Shown here one piece after another: positions 9,620 to 20,261 of a stretch of 64,000 nt of DNA; the first letter of the stretch is position 1, and each line of letters starts with the position of its first letter. Position numbers and translations under genes: made by a program. The notes beneath the pieces are model-generated. The model saw only the letters and a program-made list of their open reading frames with translations, ran no database searches and was not told the DNA's origin. The stretch is from Tridacna crocea (lineage: Eukaryota > Mollusca > Bivalvia > Cardiida > Cardiidae), in contig OX031061.1 in the NCBI GenBank assembly GCA_943736015.1, positions 63,618,192 through 63,682,191 of the forward strand. The letters are read 5' to 3'.

Positions 9620-9895
9620 TTCGATTTACTTAAGAGTGCAGGTTCGATTCCCAAGGCTGTCCTTCTAAAATAACTACCAGTGTTTCGGATGAAACGTTAA
9701 ACCGAAACCTAGGTCCCTGTGACAGTGCTATATACCGAGCACGCTCAAGAACCAGCCGTAACTTGGAATGGGTTTTGTCCTGTATCATACTATCTATTGT
9801 CGGAAGCGATCGAGTGCGTAAGTAATGGGCTAACATAGAGGGCCAAGATGGCCCTGGATAGCTCACCCGAATTCTTGAGAGGACCGTAGCAATTT
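9620..9895 (+). mobile_element. Putative second SINE type, fragment
   Basis: GCAGGTTCGATTCCCAAGGC resembles a B box, followed by GGATGAAACGTTAAACCGA, TGACAGTGCTATATACC and TCAAGAACCAGCC, wording typical of tRNA-SINE bodies. Single copy here, so the family is not delimited. Confidence 0.45.
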
Positions 9896-9904
9896 TCTTT
9901 TTTT

Positions 9905-10833
9905 TCCAAAATCTGATCAGCCTTTTCAGAAAAGAAGAATTTTTAAGAATTTCTTCATGTGAGTATAGTGTAAATAGCCCACAGCCATCAAAGCCATGCT
10001 TCTTGACGGATCAAAATTTCTTGAACACTTTTTGAAAAGGGTCAGCCAAGAAACATTTATGTGGAATTATTTCAAAATCTCTGTGATCAGCCGTTTCAGA
10101 GAAGAAGAATCCTAGTAGCCCCCATTCACCAGAGCCGTGTTTCTTGACGGATCAAAATTTCACGAACACTTTTTGAAAGGGTCAGCCAAGAAACATTTAT
10201 GTGGAATTATTTCAAAATCTGATCAGCGGTTTCAGAGAAGAAGAACTTTTAAGAATTTCTTCATGGCCATATAGAGCAAGTGGTCCCCATTCACCAGAGC
10301 CATGTATCTTGACGGATCAAAATTTCACGAACACTTTTTGAGAAGGGTCATCCAAGGAACATTTCTGTGAAATTATTTCAAAATCTGACGAGCGGTTTAA
10401 GAGTAGAAGAATTTATAAGAATTTCTTAATTTCTGTATTGTTCAAGTAGCCCCCAGTCACCAGAGCCATGTTTCATGACGGATCAAAATTTCACGAACAA
10501 TTTTTGAAAAGGGTCACATAAAGAACATCTCTATGAAATTATTTCAAAATCTGACCAGTGGTTTCAGAGGAGAAGATTTTTAAAGAATTTCTTAGAAAAT
10601 TCCATTTGGTTGCCATGGCAACCAGTTTTCCATGGAATCAAATTCTATGAACAACTTTTAAAGAAAACCTCCCAAGGAACATTCCAGCCAAGTTTGGTCC
10701 AAATTGGCCAAGCGGTTTAGGAGGAGTTGATGTTAAAAGAATTAGTTGACGACGCACGACGGACAACGCACGACGGACGGCGAACACCGGGTGATCCTAA
10801 AAGCTCCCCTTGAGCACGTTGTGCTCAGGTGAG
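9905..10833 (+). repeat. About 165-bp degenerate tandem array ending in a molluscan transposon-like terminus
   Basis: Five units, each with TTTCAGAGAAGAAGAA, CCAGAGCCATGT, CTTGACGGATCAAAATTTCA and TTATTTCAAAATCTGA (starts near 9910, 10080, 10219, 10385, 10550). The last continues into GGACGGCGAACACCGGGTGA and GAGCACGTTGTGCTCAGGTG, a terminus I know from many molluscan repeats. Non-autonomous element with amplified interior is the likely reading. Confidence 0.75.
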
Positions 10834-11324
10834 CTCAAAAGGGTATGCATTATAAAAACCAAAAGAGCACCATCAACAAGCATTCAAGCGATACCTGATG
10901 ATCGGAATCAAGAGACGCTTTATGAGACAAGTGGAAATAGGTTTGAAATGTTGCCATGCGTTCCCAAAACAATATCCGGACTCGACAAGACGTGCAGCAT
11001 TGCGGCGTACCAACTAATAAAACATCTTATAGACGGAACAACAATAAATAACGCCAAAAACTATCACCCGAAAATTAAACGGGCTTAGTCATAGGGAGAT
11101 TGAGTCTGTCAGAAGCGTAGGAATCAGGCAGAAAGTCTCCGCGGTCTATTCGTAAATATTTTTTCCCTGTAGTATGTTTTCGCGATTCGTTTTTATTGTT
11201 TTTTTTTTTGCTATATTTCTGTCGTTTAATTAGATAGAACTTGTGAATTCATAAAGATATCATAAAGATAGAGAGAGATTGTCTCGTAAAAATAATTGAG
11301 GTTTTTTCTGTCTGTCTACTAAAT
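10834..11324. other. Unassigned stretch
   Basis: No repeat family recognised. An open frame runs through 10810-11088 on the plus strand but begins inside the preceding repeat and resembles nothing I know. The rest is AT-rich spacer. Confidence 0.4.
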
Positions 11325-11470
11325 GACTGACTGACTAAATGACTGACCGGTCGCCTGATTGACCAAACCATTGAATCATTGATTGGTGGATGAACTGATT
11401 GACTGACCGTCTTACCGACACACCGACCGACAAAACATAGCTCGACCGAATGTGACTGACCGGCTGTGAC
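11325..11470. repeat. Degenerate CTGA/GACC tetranucleotide tract
   Basis: Repeated ACTGACTGA, GACCGACC and similar units. Confidence 0.8.
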
Positions 11471-11499
11471 CGACCTCTATGCCCCACGATAGACTTAAA

Positions 11500-11635
11500 T
11501 GGCCTGCGCCAATCGAAAAGGGGTATTCGAACATTTCGGTAAAGAGTCGTATCGGATCAGCCTGCGCTGTCCGCGCAGGCTAATCCGAGACGGCACTTTA
11601 CGACTAGATTTGTACACAACAGAAAAATACATTTG
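11500..11635. mobile_element. Family C foldback, half element
   Basis: AAAAGGGGTATTCGAACATTT then palindrome CGGATCAGCCTGCGC / GCGCAGGCTAATCCG (about 11550-11600). Two-palindrome versions are at 25363 and 56118. Confidence 0.75.
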
Positions 11636-11637
11636 AC

Positions 11638-11760
11638 CAGTGAGTGAGTGAGTGGCTGAGTGACTGAGTAAGCAAGTGGGTGACTGAGTAAGTAAGTGGG
11701 TGAGTGAGTAAGTGGGTGAGTGAGTGAGTGAGTGGGTGGGCGAGTGAGTGAGTGATAAAG
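11638..11760. repeat. GAGT/GGGT tetranucleotide minisatellite
   Basis: Runs of GAGTGAGT with GGGT and AAGT variants; a G homopolymer follows at about 11807-11818. Confidence 0.9.
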
Positions 11761-11929
11761 TTAAAAACAAATTAGGTGGTTGGTAGGGTTTTAAGGTCGA
11801 TGGTGAGGGGGGGGGGGTCGTATTGTCAATTGGTTGGTGGGTCAGTCGGTAGGACAGTCAACAATGGTCCAATTTAGTCCTCAGTGCCCTAACGTTCATA
11901 ATATATAACGTAAATATCTCAACAAAGCG

Positions 11930-11990
11930 AACTATGTAGATCCCAGCTTTCATGCAGTCTGATCTTACTCTACAACGATCCGAAAGTGTA
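11930..11990. mobile_element. Family B core fragment
   Basis: TATGTAGATCCCAGC and TGCAGTCTGATCTTACTCTA; left arm mostly lost. Confidence 0.5.
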
Positions 11991-12387
11991 TCTACATCTG
12001 GCCTCAGTAACGTTATATAGCGAGTCTGTACAATGAAAAAAAAAAATCCGAATATTCGCCCAGCGTAATTTGACGGTAATTGAAGAGTTCGCAGTAACGT
12101 GTTATAAACTCGAATCTGCACCACTCTAGTACGGTAATGGATCGCAGCAGGTTTCTAATTGGTTTTGTGGTATTAAAAATGATAGACTTGTTTCATGGCC
12201 TCTTGAAAAATCAGAAAATTCCGGGGGAAAATTAATTTGCATCCATCTTTTTTTTTTTTATATATATATGTATAATTTAATCATGCTCTATAAAAAGGGG
12301 GCGTAATGCAACAGCAAACAAAATAATCGATCCACGTCAACTGGAGCTGTTTATGCAGGTTGACGTACAGTACATTGAAACTCTTTT

Positions 12388-12608
12388 TTAAAACTCATTA
12401 CCAAAAGACAATATTGAAGGCTTGTCCAAATCGAAAGCATTTTGCAGACGACAAAATAAAAGTTACTGAAGTATGAAATTTGTTTTGTGAAGGGTAGAAA
12501 ACATTGTGGAAAAAGGAGAAAATGCTGGTTACCAGCATTTTCTCCTTTTCCCACGATGTTATTCTTTCTCAGGGCCGTCAAAAGTAGGGATTGTGTGGTA
12601 ATGGGTTA
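12388..12608 (+). mobile_element. Family A MITE, complete
   Basis: TTAAAACTCATTACC to GGTAATGGGTTAA (12605-12608). The hairpin's right outer arm is slightly shortened (CACGATGTTATTC). Confidence 0.85.
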
Positions 12609-12884
12609 ACTATATAAATTTGATTTTTTCAGTATTTTGGAAAGAAAATTCATAAAATATGCAACCGTTCCCCATCCTCCCATTTCACACGTGGCATTGA
12701 TTTACATTTAAACTTATATATACACGTTTGTTGCCAGTTGGTTCTTAGACCTTCTGGCTTTAGAAATTAATAAAACTAGAGCTATCACTAAACGTGGTTA
12801 TACCCCTACCACTTCCTTGTCACAAAAACAAAGTCTTTGTTACAGAATGCAGAAAGGTTTAGTACAAAAGTAAGAGTTGAAAAA

Positions 12885-13113
12885 AGTTCAAGGGGAGATA
12901 ATTCCGTAACAAATCGCAGCAGCGTCATGAAAATCGCACATGCACAACTTTATATAAAGGAACACTATGTGTAAATTTGAGTTCAGTACGTGAAAAACTG
13001 TAGGAGTATTTCTCCGGACAAATTTGTGTCTACGGACGGACGGACAGATAGACAGACAGCCATGGCGATTCAAGTATATCCCCCTCCACTACGTTGTGGG
13101 GTTATAATAAGAT
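12885..13113 (+). mobile_element. Dispersed molluscan-type repeat, single copy here
   Basis: Starts near AGGGGAGATAATTCCGTAAC and closes with GGACGGACGGACAGATAGAC then CCCTCCACTACGTTGTGGGG. This start-tail combination is familiar from bivalve interspersed repeats; the exact family is not identifiable by eye. Confidence 0.5.
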
Positions 13114-13607
13114 AAACTTAAGTAATGAATATGTGTAGTTCTACTTTCATAATGAAGCTCTCAGGAGCCTTACTCTGTTATAAGCTTAAACATGTGACCT
13201 GTCACGCAAAAACATCTTCGCAAGCCAAGGCTGACGATTCACTACGTTACTCTACCCTTGGCGGATCGAGCTTGATTTTTACATTCACCCGATACGCTTT
13301 TTCATTGGATGCAGCCAGCTCTAGCTACAACGAATGAAATCGCTCGTAGCATTTCATCTTTGATAAAAATAGAACAAGGTCGTTACCTTTCGAATGGAAG
13401 GTAAACATGGAAACCCACGTGGATGTCTGCTAATAGCTTCATGTGTATTCGTAAGCGGTATGTAAAACGATATTTCATTTGTTTTTAGAAATATGATGTA
13501 AAGGGGGGTAATAACCAGCATCCAATAGAGGGCGCATCGCAGGAATCTCGAAATCGGGCTCAATCAGCTAAGGTAAGATCCACGTAGTGATCGTAAACTT
13601 GGCTCGC
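13114..13607. other. Unassigned stretch
   Basis: Apparently single-copy within the window. The short frames at 13125-13337 (+) and 13354-13563 (-) have no recognisable product. Confidence 0.4.
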
Positions 13608-13865
13608 GAAGATGTGCGAAAAGGGACTATCTGGGAATTCCGCTTTTCAATTAGACGAAATCAGATCAACAATAGTGAAGATCAATTTAAGCTGATAGCT
13701 CAAAAATGATTGTATAACAAGGTAGAATATCAGTTTTCATACAGAAAATATCATAAAGGCGAAAAGTGTCAACCCTAGTCAGACTGCGCAATTGCGCAGT
13801 CTGACCAGGGTTGATCCTTTTTGCAGTACCCAGAAGGTCTCTTTTAGCATGACAGGTCGCATATT
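13608..13865 (+). mobile_element. Family H foldback MITE, diverged
   Basis: GCGAAAAGGGACTATCTGGGAATTC on the left, palindrome GTCAGACTGCGC / GCGCAGTCTGACC at 13780-13806, right end CAGAAGGTCTCTTTTAGC. Better copies at 32936 and 33831 show GTGACCCATCACGCAAAAAG termini. Confidence 0.75.
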
Positions 13866-14273
13866 TATTTTATATCGATTGAGAAACAAGTTTTTACAAC
13901 TTATACGAATCTCGCTCAGTTCTGCTTTCTGGAGACTAGACTACACCAGTGCTCTCGCCGAATATGTGGGCCAATTAAAAAATCCCAAAGTTGACATCCT
14001 CTTCAATGTATCGAACCTTCAGGTCACGAGGCCGACGAACTATTTAACAACTACGGACACCATTGGTTTACACCATTTGTTTACATTGTTTTCAAGAAAA
14101 CTTGAAATTTTCCTTCAACATTTTGTAAATGGTGGCTATAGTTTTGTCATGAACAAGCGCAATACTATACCCACACATGTACATGTACCTGTAATGTTTA
14201 GTCCCAGATTACACTAGTAAATGAGAAATATAGTCAAGAAAAGTTTTCCTGATATACCAAGTATGGTAACACT

Positions 14274-14502
14274 CTAAACCTTTACCATAAAATGACACAT
14301 TTTAACGACACTGGGAAAGAAGCCTTTTGAAAACTTTTGGGGGAAGAGGAGAAAATGCTGGTAACCAGCATTTTCTCCTTTTTCTCAAAATGTTTTCCAC
14401 GCCATCAAAAAATGATTGCACTGTTTGAGCCACATTGAAATTGTCATCTGCAAATGCTTTCAATTTGGACAAGGTTTAAATGTCGTCGTTAAATCGAGTT
14501 AA
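14274..14502 (-). mobile_element. Family A MITE, degenerate
   Basis: Left end CTAAACCTTTACCATAAAAT, right end GAGTTAA (14499-14502). The hairpin is recognisable, with GGGGGAAGAGGAG and CCTTTTTCTCAAAA arms. Confidence 0.75.
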
Positions 14503-14989
14503 TAAATAAGTTTTAGTATAACCATGACATATCCACCTGAAATAAATCCAAGATCAACATAGAATGACAAAAAAAGTAAGCAATTTTAATCGTGTCAAAA
14601 ACTAGCAAAGATTTGGGTTCAAATTTTACGTTTTTGATTTTTAAGAATGGGAGAAAAGAAGGAAACTAAAGAATGCACGCGAGATTGCAAATCTAAACAA
14701 TGCCTCGGTCGATTTAGTTAACACAAAAGTAGAATGAACGGCAAGGACGATATCATCTAGACCAACATAAAATTCTCATGACAGCTTTCTCGATAAACAC
14801 CGACTTGGGGCAGAAAAGTTTCAATAGACCTGCCTTAGAGAAAACAATGCTTTTATACTTTGTTACTTTTTTCTACGTTTACCCTTTCTCTAGTCGTCTT
14901 GGTGACTGTTCAGTAAGAACGCTTGTAGGCATTCGGCATACCTCGGGTGAAACGGTGGCCAAGCCCCTCGGCTGTATTAGGAAGCTTGT
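14503..14989. other. Unassigned stretch
   Basis: AT-rich, no family recognised. Confidence 0.35.
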
Positions 14990-15333
14990 CATCATTATCT
15001 CCCGCTAGATGGCATTCTATAAATACATATCTATCTAGTTTGGGCATTCTAGGTACAGAACCGGTCTACGTTTCTAACAGTCGTTACTTTGCATTTCAAA
15101 CTAAAGTAAACGTTTACTCAATAAACGTTACCTGGCGCGATTCTTTCCGCTCTGATCGGTAGGTTAGAGAAATCTGGAGCTAAAACAGGCCTTATTTCAC
15201 CTCAAACATATTGACAAAAGCCATTTTTCCACTGCTAATTTAAAGCACGTAATACGATTCCCTCAAAAAAGAGGGAAGTGATGCGTCATAGCAAACAGGT
15301 CGAATCTTCGAAAAATATGACGTGTGCAGACAA
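14990..15333 (+). repeat. Family U dispersed repeat (copy 1)
   Basis: Inverted counterpart of 18062-18393: TATCTCCCGCTAGATG, ATACATATCTATCTA, AACGTTACCTGG, and at the far end CAGGTCGAATCTTCGAA and ATGACGT appear in the same order in both. Non-coding; type undetermined. Confidence 0.7.
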
Positions 15334-16069
15334 CGAGCTTAATATACACTTTTGCCGGAAGTACCCCGCTTTAGGCTTAAAATCGTAACACTCCACACAG
15401 AAAGCAAGCATTAGTAACAGTTTCCGAGGGAATCTTTCCAAATACATTTCCGATTACAAAAAGTTTAACTATTATTTTCAAACTCAGTCAATCAACTACG
15501 TTTGCGTTTTTCAGCTATAGGTTACTTTTTTACGTGGCCTTTGTTGCCGTTGCTATTTGATTTAGAGGGCGCCGCCATGTTTAAGATTGTGTGACTGGCG
15601 GTATTTCAAAATAGAAACCCCTCTGACACAGAAGAGGTTAGATGTAGGTACGGAATTGGCCGAGTTATGACGAGTAACAAGGTTAGATGTAGGTATGGCA
15701 TCTGCCGTGTATTGACGAATGGGTCATATTGATAACGCGGCACGCCTGGCTACACTGGTGATGACGTCACAGGTATGCCATTGGACAGAAATGCGTTCGC
15801 TAGATTTTCAAGACAGGGAAGACGGGTTCATCTTACATATATCAATAGGTTTTTTCGTCGTTTTGTCACATAGAACTATATTTCTGGGTAGAAATGATGA
15901 CTCCTCTAAAAATTCTATCAAAATTCGTGTTGTTGCACTACGATTTGTCAAACTTAGCGACCGATGAGTTATTAAAAAGAAAGCATTCTTTGACAACCAG
16001 TCATAGAAGATAGAGAGTTTCCATTTAACAATCTTTATGCAAGTTTAGATGAAATTATACAAGTACATC
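15334..16069. other. Unassigned stretch with short direct repeats
   Basis: GGTTAGATGTAGGTA occurs twice (about 15637 and 15680) and one CRE octamer TGACGTCA sits at 15762-15769. The open frame at 15719-15967 has no recognisable product. Confidence 0.35.
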
Positions 16070-16097
16070 TTATTACAGGAGAATACTCCTTCATGCA

Positions 16098-16481
16098 TTT
16101 ACGGTAGTGGACCCGTAATAGAAAACAGCTATTTCCACCTTGATATTATCCCACAAAATTTGCTATCTTTAAAAATTAGTATTATTGTACTACTTTAACC
16201 TGGACACTTCCCCCCCCTTTTTTTTTTTTTATTTCCTTCTTAGAATTATCATTCACAAATCTAAAACCAATACACTGTCATTACAAAGGGAGATAATAAT
16301 TACCTCCCTTTCCTGGAAAGTAACAAAAGTATCAACAGATACTTTCAAGATAGAAATCAAAGGAATTTCTGGTCGGTTAAAAATGTGCAAAGGTATTATA
16401 TCTTTATAAATCCGTATTAATCAACTATCAAGATATTTTACTCAATGTTGCACTAGAAGTGTTACGGGTCTACTGCCTTAA
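16098..16481 (+). mobile_element. Family D MITE nested in T-related LTR
   Basis: From TTTACGGTAGTGGACCCGTAA to GTTACGGGTCTACTGCCTTAA. Contains AAAGGGAGATAATAATTACC. Confidence 0.86.
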
Positions 16482-16546
16482 ATACAATACCTAACAACTG
16501 GGTTAGGAAGATATCTCTTTAGCTCAGTGGTTATGGTATTGGTCTT

Positions 16547-16776
16547 TTAACCCATTACCACACAATCCCTACTTTTGACGCCTCTGAGAAAGAAGCCTTT
16601 TGAAAACACTGTGGGAAAAAGGAGAAAATGCTGGTAACCAGCATTTTCTCCTTTTCCCACAGTGTTTTCTACCCTTCCCAGAACAAATTTCAAATTTTCA
16701 GTCACTTCTATTTTGTCATCTGCAAATGCTTTCAATTTGGACCAGTCTAAAATATTGTCGTTTGGTAATGGGTTAA
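16547..16776 (-). mobile_element. Family A MITE, C-variant hairpin, flanked by 72-bp duplication
   Basis: TTAA 16547-16550 and 16773-16776. Hairpin outer arms read CACTGTGGG and CCCACAGTG, a paired change relative to CATTGTGGG/CCCACAATG. Confidence 0.9.
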
Positions 16777-17061
16777 ATATAATACCTAACAACTGGGTTA
16801 GGGAAATATCTCTTTAGCTCAGTGGTTATGGTATTGGTCTTTTAAACCTCGAAAAAGAAAAAAAGATCTTGTCCGCATGGGCTCGAATCCCGCAACATGC
16901 AGTTTATTTTTGCAGCTACGCATTTGCTGCGAACTTTTATATTCGTAAGCGTCTTGATTCATAAAACTCCAGTGCCAATACAGTTTTAATCCTTGGTGAG
17001 AGGTTAAAGTATATAATCTAATCGCTCTAATCTTTTATAACAACGAAGGTAAATTTTCGTT

Positions 17062-17140
17062 GCTTGCATGGACAGCGAAGATCAAGATCAGACTGCACGG
17101 GACGTGCAGTCTGATCTTGGATCTTTCCTGTCCGTTATTT
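17062..17140. mobile_element. Family B core
   Basis: TGGACAGCGAAGATCAAGAT... palindrome around GCACGGGACGTGC, closing with TTTCCTGTCCG. Termini unclear. Confidence 0.75.
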
Positions 17141-17231
17141 ACTGGAATGTTCTAGCCAAAACTGACCATGAAATTCAAATATATGACTGGTGCTCTATCT
17201 GGAAAAGGTACCTTTTATTTATGCAACACTC

Positions 17232-17460
17232 TTAACCCCTTCCCAAACAGCAACTTTTGGACCAGACCAGATAGAAAGCATTTTGCAGATGACAAATTAA
17301 CAGTTGCTAAAAAGATGTTTTTTCTATATGATAGGATAGAAAACATTGTGGGAAAAGGAGAAAATGCTGGTTACCAGCATTTTCTCCTTTTCCCACAATG
17401 TTTTCAAAAGGCTTCTATTCCTGACCCGTAAAAACCAGGGATTGTTTGGGAAAGGGTTAA
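17232..17460 (+). mobile_element. Family A MITE, complete; sister of 1212-1440
   Basis: TTAA 17232-17235 and 17457-17460, with CCCAAACAGCAACTTTTGGACC as in the first copy. The two share a CAGTTGCT interior, marking a distinct subfamily. Confidence 0.9.
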
Positions 17461-17814
17461 GGTTAAATACCACTTGACTAAACTCTTCTAAAATCAGATG
17501 TGATCCTGACCTTTAACTTTCTAAATAAATGAAACAAGAAAATATTGATGCATAACATCAATGGCGCCGCAAATCAGTTGTGTCTGATATAAGGCACATT
17601 ACAGCATTTCAAATTGACCAAAGTAAATTTATGTAGAATTCGGTGAGAAATGAACTGAAAAGTCCTAACCAATCCTTAGAATGCAACTTAAATTTTAAAA
17701 AATGATAATGGTAAGACACAATCATAGCGATTCTTCGGCTAAATTTAACATAATTTCAATTGGAGCTATTTACAAAAGCAGTTGTCATTCGAAATAGTGT
17801 TAATTAGATTCCAA
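17461..17814. other. Unassigned stretch
   Basis: AT-rich, no family recognised. Confidence 0.35.
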
Positions 17815-17985
17815 ATTACCAAACTGATATTAAAAGCTGGGTCTGAAACGACCAAAGTGGATACGAAATGATCGAAGTGAGTACGAAATGACTAAAATAA
17901 AAAGTATAGGTGGGAACCAAATTACCAACATTGTACGAAATGGCCCAGGTACGAAATAACCTAGTTACGAAATGACTTGAAGCCG
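17815..17985. repeat. Degenerate TACGAAATGACC repeat
   Basis: Five or more variants of TACGAAATGA(C/T) within 150 bases, a type of short tandem sequence I associate with bivalve genomes. Confidence 0.65.
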
Positions 17986-18061
17986 AGTAAACAATATGGC
18001 TGCCTCCACAGGTACTTCTCCAAACCAAATAAAAATATAGTGCCGCCGCGTTGTCTGCGCA

Positions 18062-18393
18062 TGTCATATTCTTCGAAGATTCGACCTGTCTTATACGTAT
18101 GACGTATCACCCATTCCCCAATACTTGGAGAAAAGTAGGGCTTATACCGAAGCTAAACCCAAGCCTGTAGGAACTGTTTTAATAAATGGACGGTACATAG
18201 GTTACCTGCTAGCTGATCATAACTGAATGAATCGCACCAGGTAGCGTTTTACTGGCTAAACGTTTATTTTATTTTGAAATTCAAAGTAAAGGTTGTTGTT
18301 TTGAAAAAATAGTCCGCTTCTGTACCCAGAATAGCCACATTAGATAGATGTGTATTTGTAGAATGACATCTAGCGGGAGATAATGGTATTTTT
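18062..18393 (-). repeat. Family U dispersed repeat (copy 2, inverted)
   Basis: Complementary order to 14990-15333, ending ATCTAGCGGGAGATAATGG. Confidence 0.7.
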
Positions 18394-18412
18394 AGGATGA
18401 ACTATGTCTTAA

Positions 18413-18630
18413 TCGGACAGTGTAGATCCAAGATCAGACTGCACGTTCCTTTTCTGGAAACTAACAAAAGTATCAACGGATAATTTGAAAACCGACATCA
18501 AAGGAAGTTCTGCTCGATTAGTAAATGTGCAAAAATATGAAATTGGTATGAATCCTTCTTTCCTAACAAATAAGAAATTTTATTCCATGTTGCACTAGAA
18601 GTGTTATGATGGTAATACATGTACCTTAAA
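18413..18630. mobile_element. Family B / family D junction (chimera)
   Basis: The left half of B (CGGACAGTGTAGATCCAAGATC...GCACGTTC) joins directly, inside the palindrome, to the D interior (TTTTCTGGAAACTAACAAAAG) and runs to the D end (TGTACCTTAAA). The D element lacks its first half. Confidence 0.7.
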
Positions 18631-18646
18631 CTCTAAATAGACATAT

Positions 18647-18732
18647 GGTCTGTTTACTTCAAAAACCTCGTAACTACAGATTGAAACAAGTTATAGTTAC
18701 GAGGTTTTTGACGTAAACCGAAGATATACTTA
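18647..18732. mobile_element. Family L short foldback
   Basis: Arms AAAAACCTCGTAACTACAG and TATAGTTACGAGGTTTTTG, with GTTTAC/GTAAAC outside. About 85 bp. Copies at 46020 and 50160. Confidence 0.8.
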
Positions 18733-19236
18733 GCAGGTAAAGGTGTTGAGTTTTGAGCATTCAATTTTTACTCCAAGTTCAATACAGTGTCAAAAAAAAT
18801 GACAGATTTGATTACAGTCGGGTGAAAAGGGTAACGTTCCTTAACGAAAGATAAACCTGTATTAATTAGCGTTTTTAATACGCATAAACCATGGCCTTGC
18901 AAAAGGGGGCTTAGTGCATTTCTGTAATACATGGTAGCAAGCAAGTTATGGTATTAAAACAAGGTCAATAACATCCGTTTTGTATAAGAAAAAACCGCCT
19001 GAATCATGCGGTACAATGGTCCTTTGACACGCAGAAAAATGACCAATAGCGAAAAGATTCGGTCCAGGTCAGCCTGCGCGTATTGCAGATAAATTAAGCC
19101 CCCTTTTCACAGAGCAAAGTTCGTATGTAACCTTTGTAATACATGTACTCTTTAACAATGAACCCTTGAATGCCATACAGAACTTAGGCTGGTTTTGAGG
19201 GAGAATGTAAATTTAGATTAGACTGTGCAAACTGTT
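18733..19236. other. Mostly unassigned, with repeat remnants
   Basis: Contains ATTCGGTCCAGGTCAGCCTGCGCG near 19058, similar to 20195-20250 and 37215-37245, so a further dispersed repeat is likely but not delimited. Confidence 0.35.
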
Positions 19237-19350
19237 ATTGTTCATCATTATCATTATTATTATTACTATTATTATTATTATTATTATTATTATCATCATC
19301 AGTAGTAGTAGTAGTAGTATCATTGTTATCATCATCATCATTATTATCTT
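19237..19350. repeat. ATT/AGT/ATC trinucleotide repeat
   Basis: (TTA)n grading into (GTA)n and (TCA)n. Open frames across it are low-complexity. Confidence 0.9.
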
Positions 19351-19371
19351 TCTTATCTTAACATTAACATT

Positions 19372-19832
19372 TTATTTCATGCTTTCCGGTAGGATATCGA
19401 GAAATAGCAGTGAAAATATTTTTTGATCTTTCACTGGTACCACCAGTGAAAATACCGATTTTCACGTTTTTGTTGCCTAGGTAAATTGCGCGTACCTGAC
19501 AACCAGATGGGAAATACGACGTCATTTACCTTAGATTTCTCGCGCATGACGTAATATTGCAATGCGTTGCTATGTGGAGGGGTACGCCACAGGGAATAAC
19601 GGAAAAGAACTGTACTGAATTTTGATAAAACTCCTCCCAGGAAGGGTTAAAAGCATGAAATAAATAGAATATTTGTTTTTTTTTTGGGGGATGAAAGATC
19701 GAATTTATTTCATCTCGTGAACACCATCGGTAATATGCGCCACTCGTGAAAATATTACCGATGGTGTCCACTCGATGAAATAAATTTCGATCTTTCACCG
19801 AAAAAAAACAAAACAAATATCCTCTATATCAT
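19372..19832 (-). mobile_element. Family E foldback element
   Basis: CATGCTTTCCGGTAGGATATC..., a middle with ACGCCACAGGGAATAACGG and CTCCTCCCAGGAAGGGTTAA, then a long palindrome CACCATCGGTAATAT / ATATTACCGATGGTG (19722-19767) with GAAATAAATTTCGATC outside. A 450-bp palindrome-ended element, non-coding. Confidence 0.8.
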
Positions 19833-20261
19833 GACCTTTATTGTTATATTTATATCATATTTATCATTACTACTACTATTTTTATCTTGATTTTTATTTT
19901 TGCTCTCATCGGTGTTATTATTATTATTATTATTAATCAATTGAAAGGAAATCGCTGAATGATAAACAATAGCGACAGCTTGTATTAGGCAATCGCTTGG
20001 AAAAAAAAAGAAATAAACATAAACTCCATTTTCTGGCAAAATTGGGCTTAGTGCGTCTCTCTGATGCATGATACCAAATAAATCATCCCATATAATAACC
20101 ACAGATCCGTAAAATGCATTCAACCTAGAAACTGACTTAACCATGAGGTAAACTGGTCCTTTGACAGCCCCAAAAATATGGAGGCAGCGAAAACGATTCG
20201 ACTCAGATCATCCTGCACGGACAGCGCAGGCTGATCTAGATCGATACTCTGTGCAGATGCA

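Larger units (their letters stand above)
16070..16950 (+). mobile_element. T-related LTR with nested D and A
   Basis: Starts with CTCCTTCATGCATTT (T LTR start region), then, after the D insertion, ATACAATACC, ATATCTCTTTAGCTCAGTGG (A-box) and TTATGGTATTGGTC; after the A insertion the A-box segment occurs again and continues to GGGCTCGAATCCCGC (B-box) and a TTCGTAAG end at about 16950. The 72-base segment 16479-16550 is therefore duplicated at 16774-16846. Confidence 0.68.

Noticed and set aside
10810..11088. 92-codon plus frame ending KNYHPKIKRA
   Set aside because: Starts inside a repeat terminus, no recognisable domain, no splice or promoter support.
13792..14217. 141-codon plus frame
   Set aside because: The first third is family H palindrome; the rest matches nothing I know.
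15762..15769. Single CRE octamer as a promoter
   Set aside because: One octamer with no gene beside it is weak evidence; recorded only within the stretch description.
16505..16900. Functional tRNA gene
   Set aside because: A- and B-box motifs are present but there is no closing acceptor stem and the segment is split by a MITE; it belongs to a T-related LTR.
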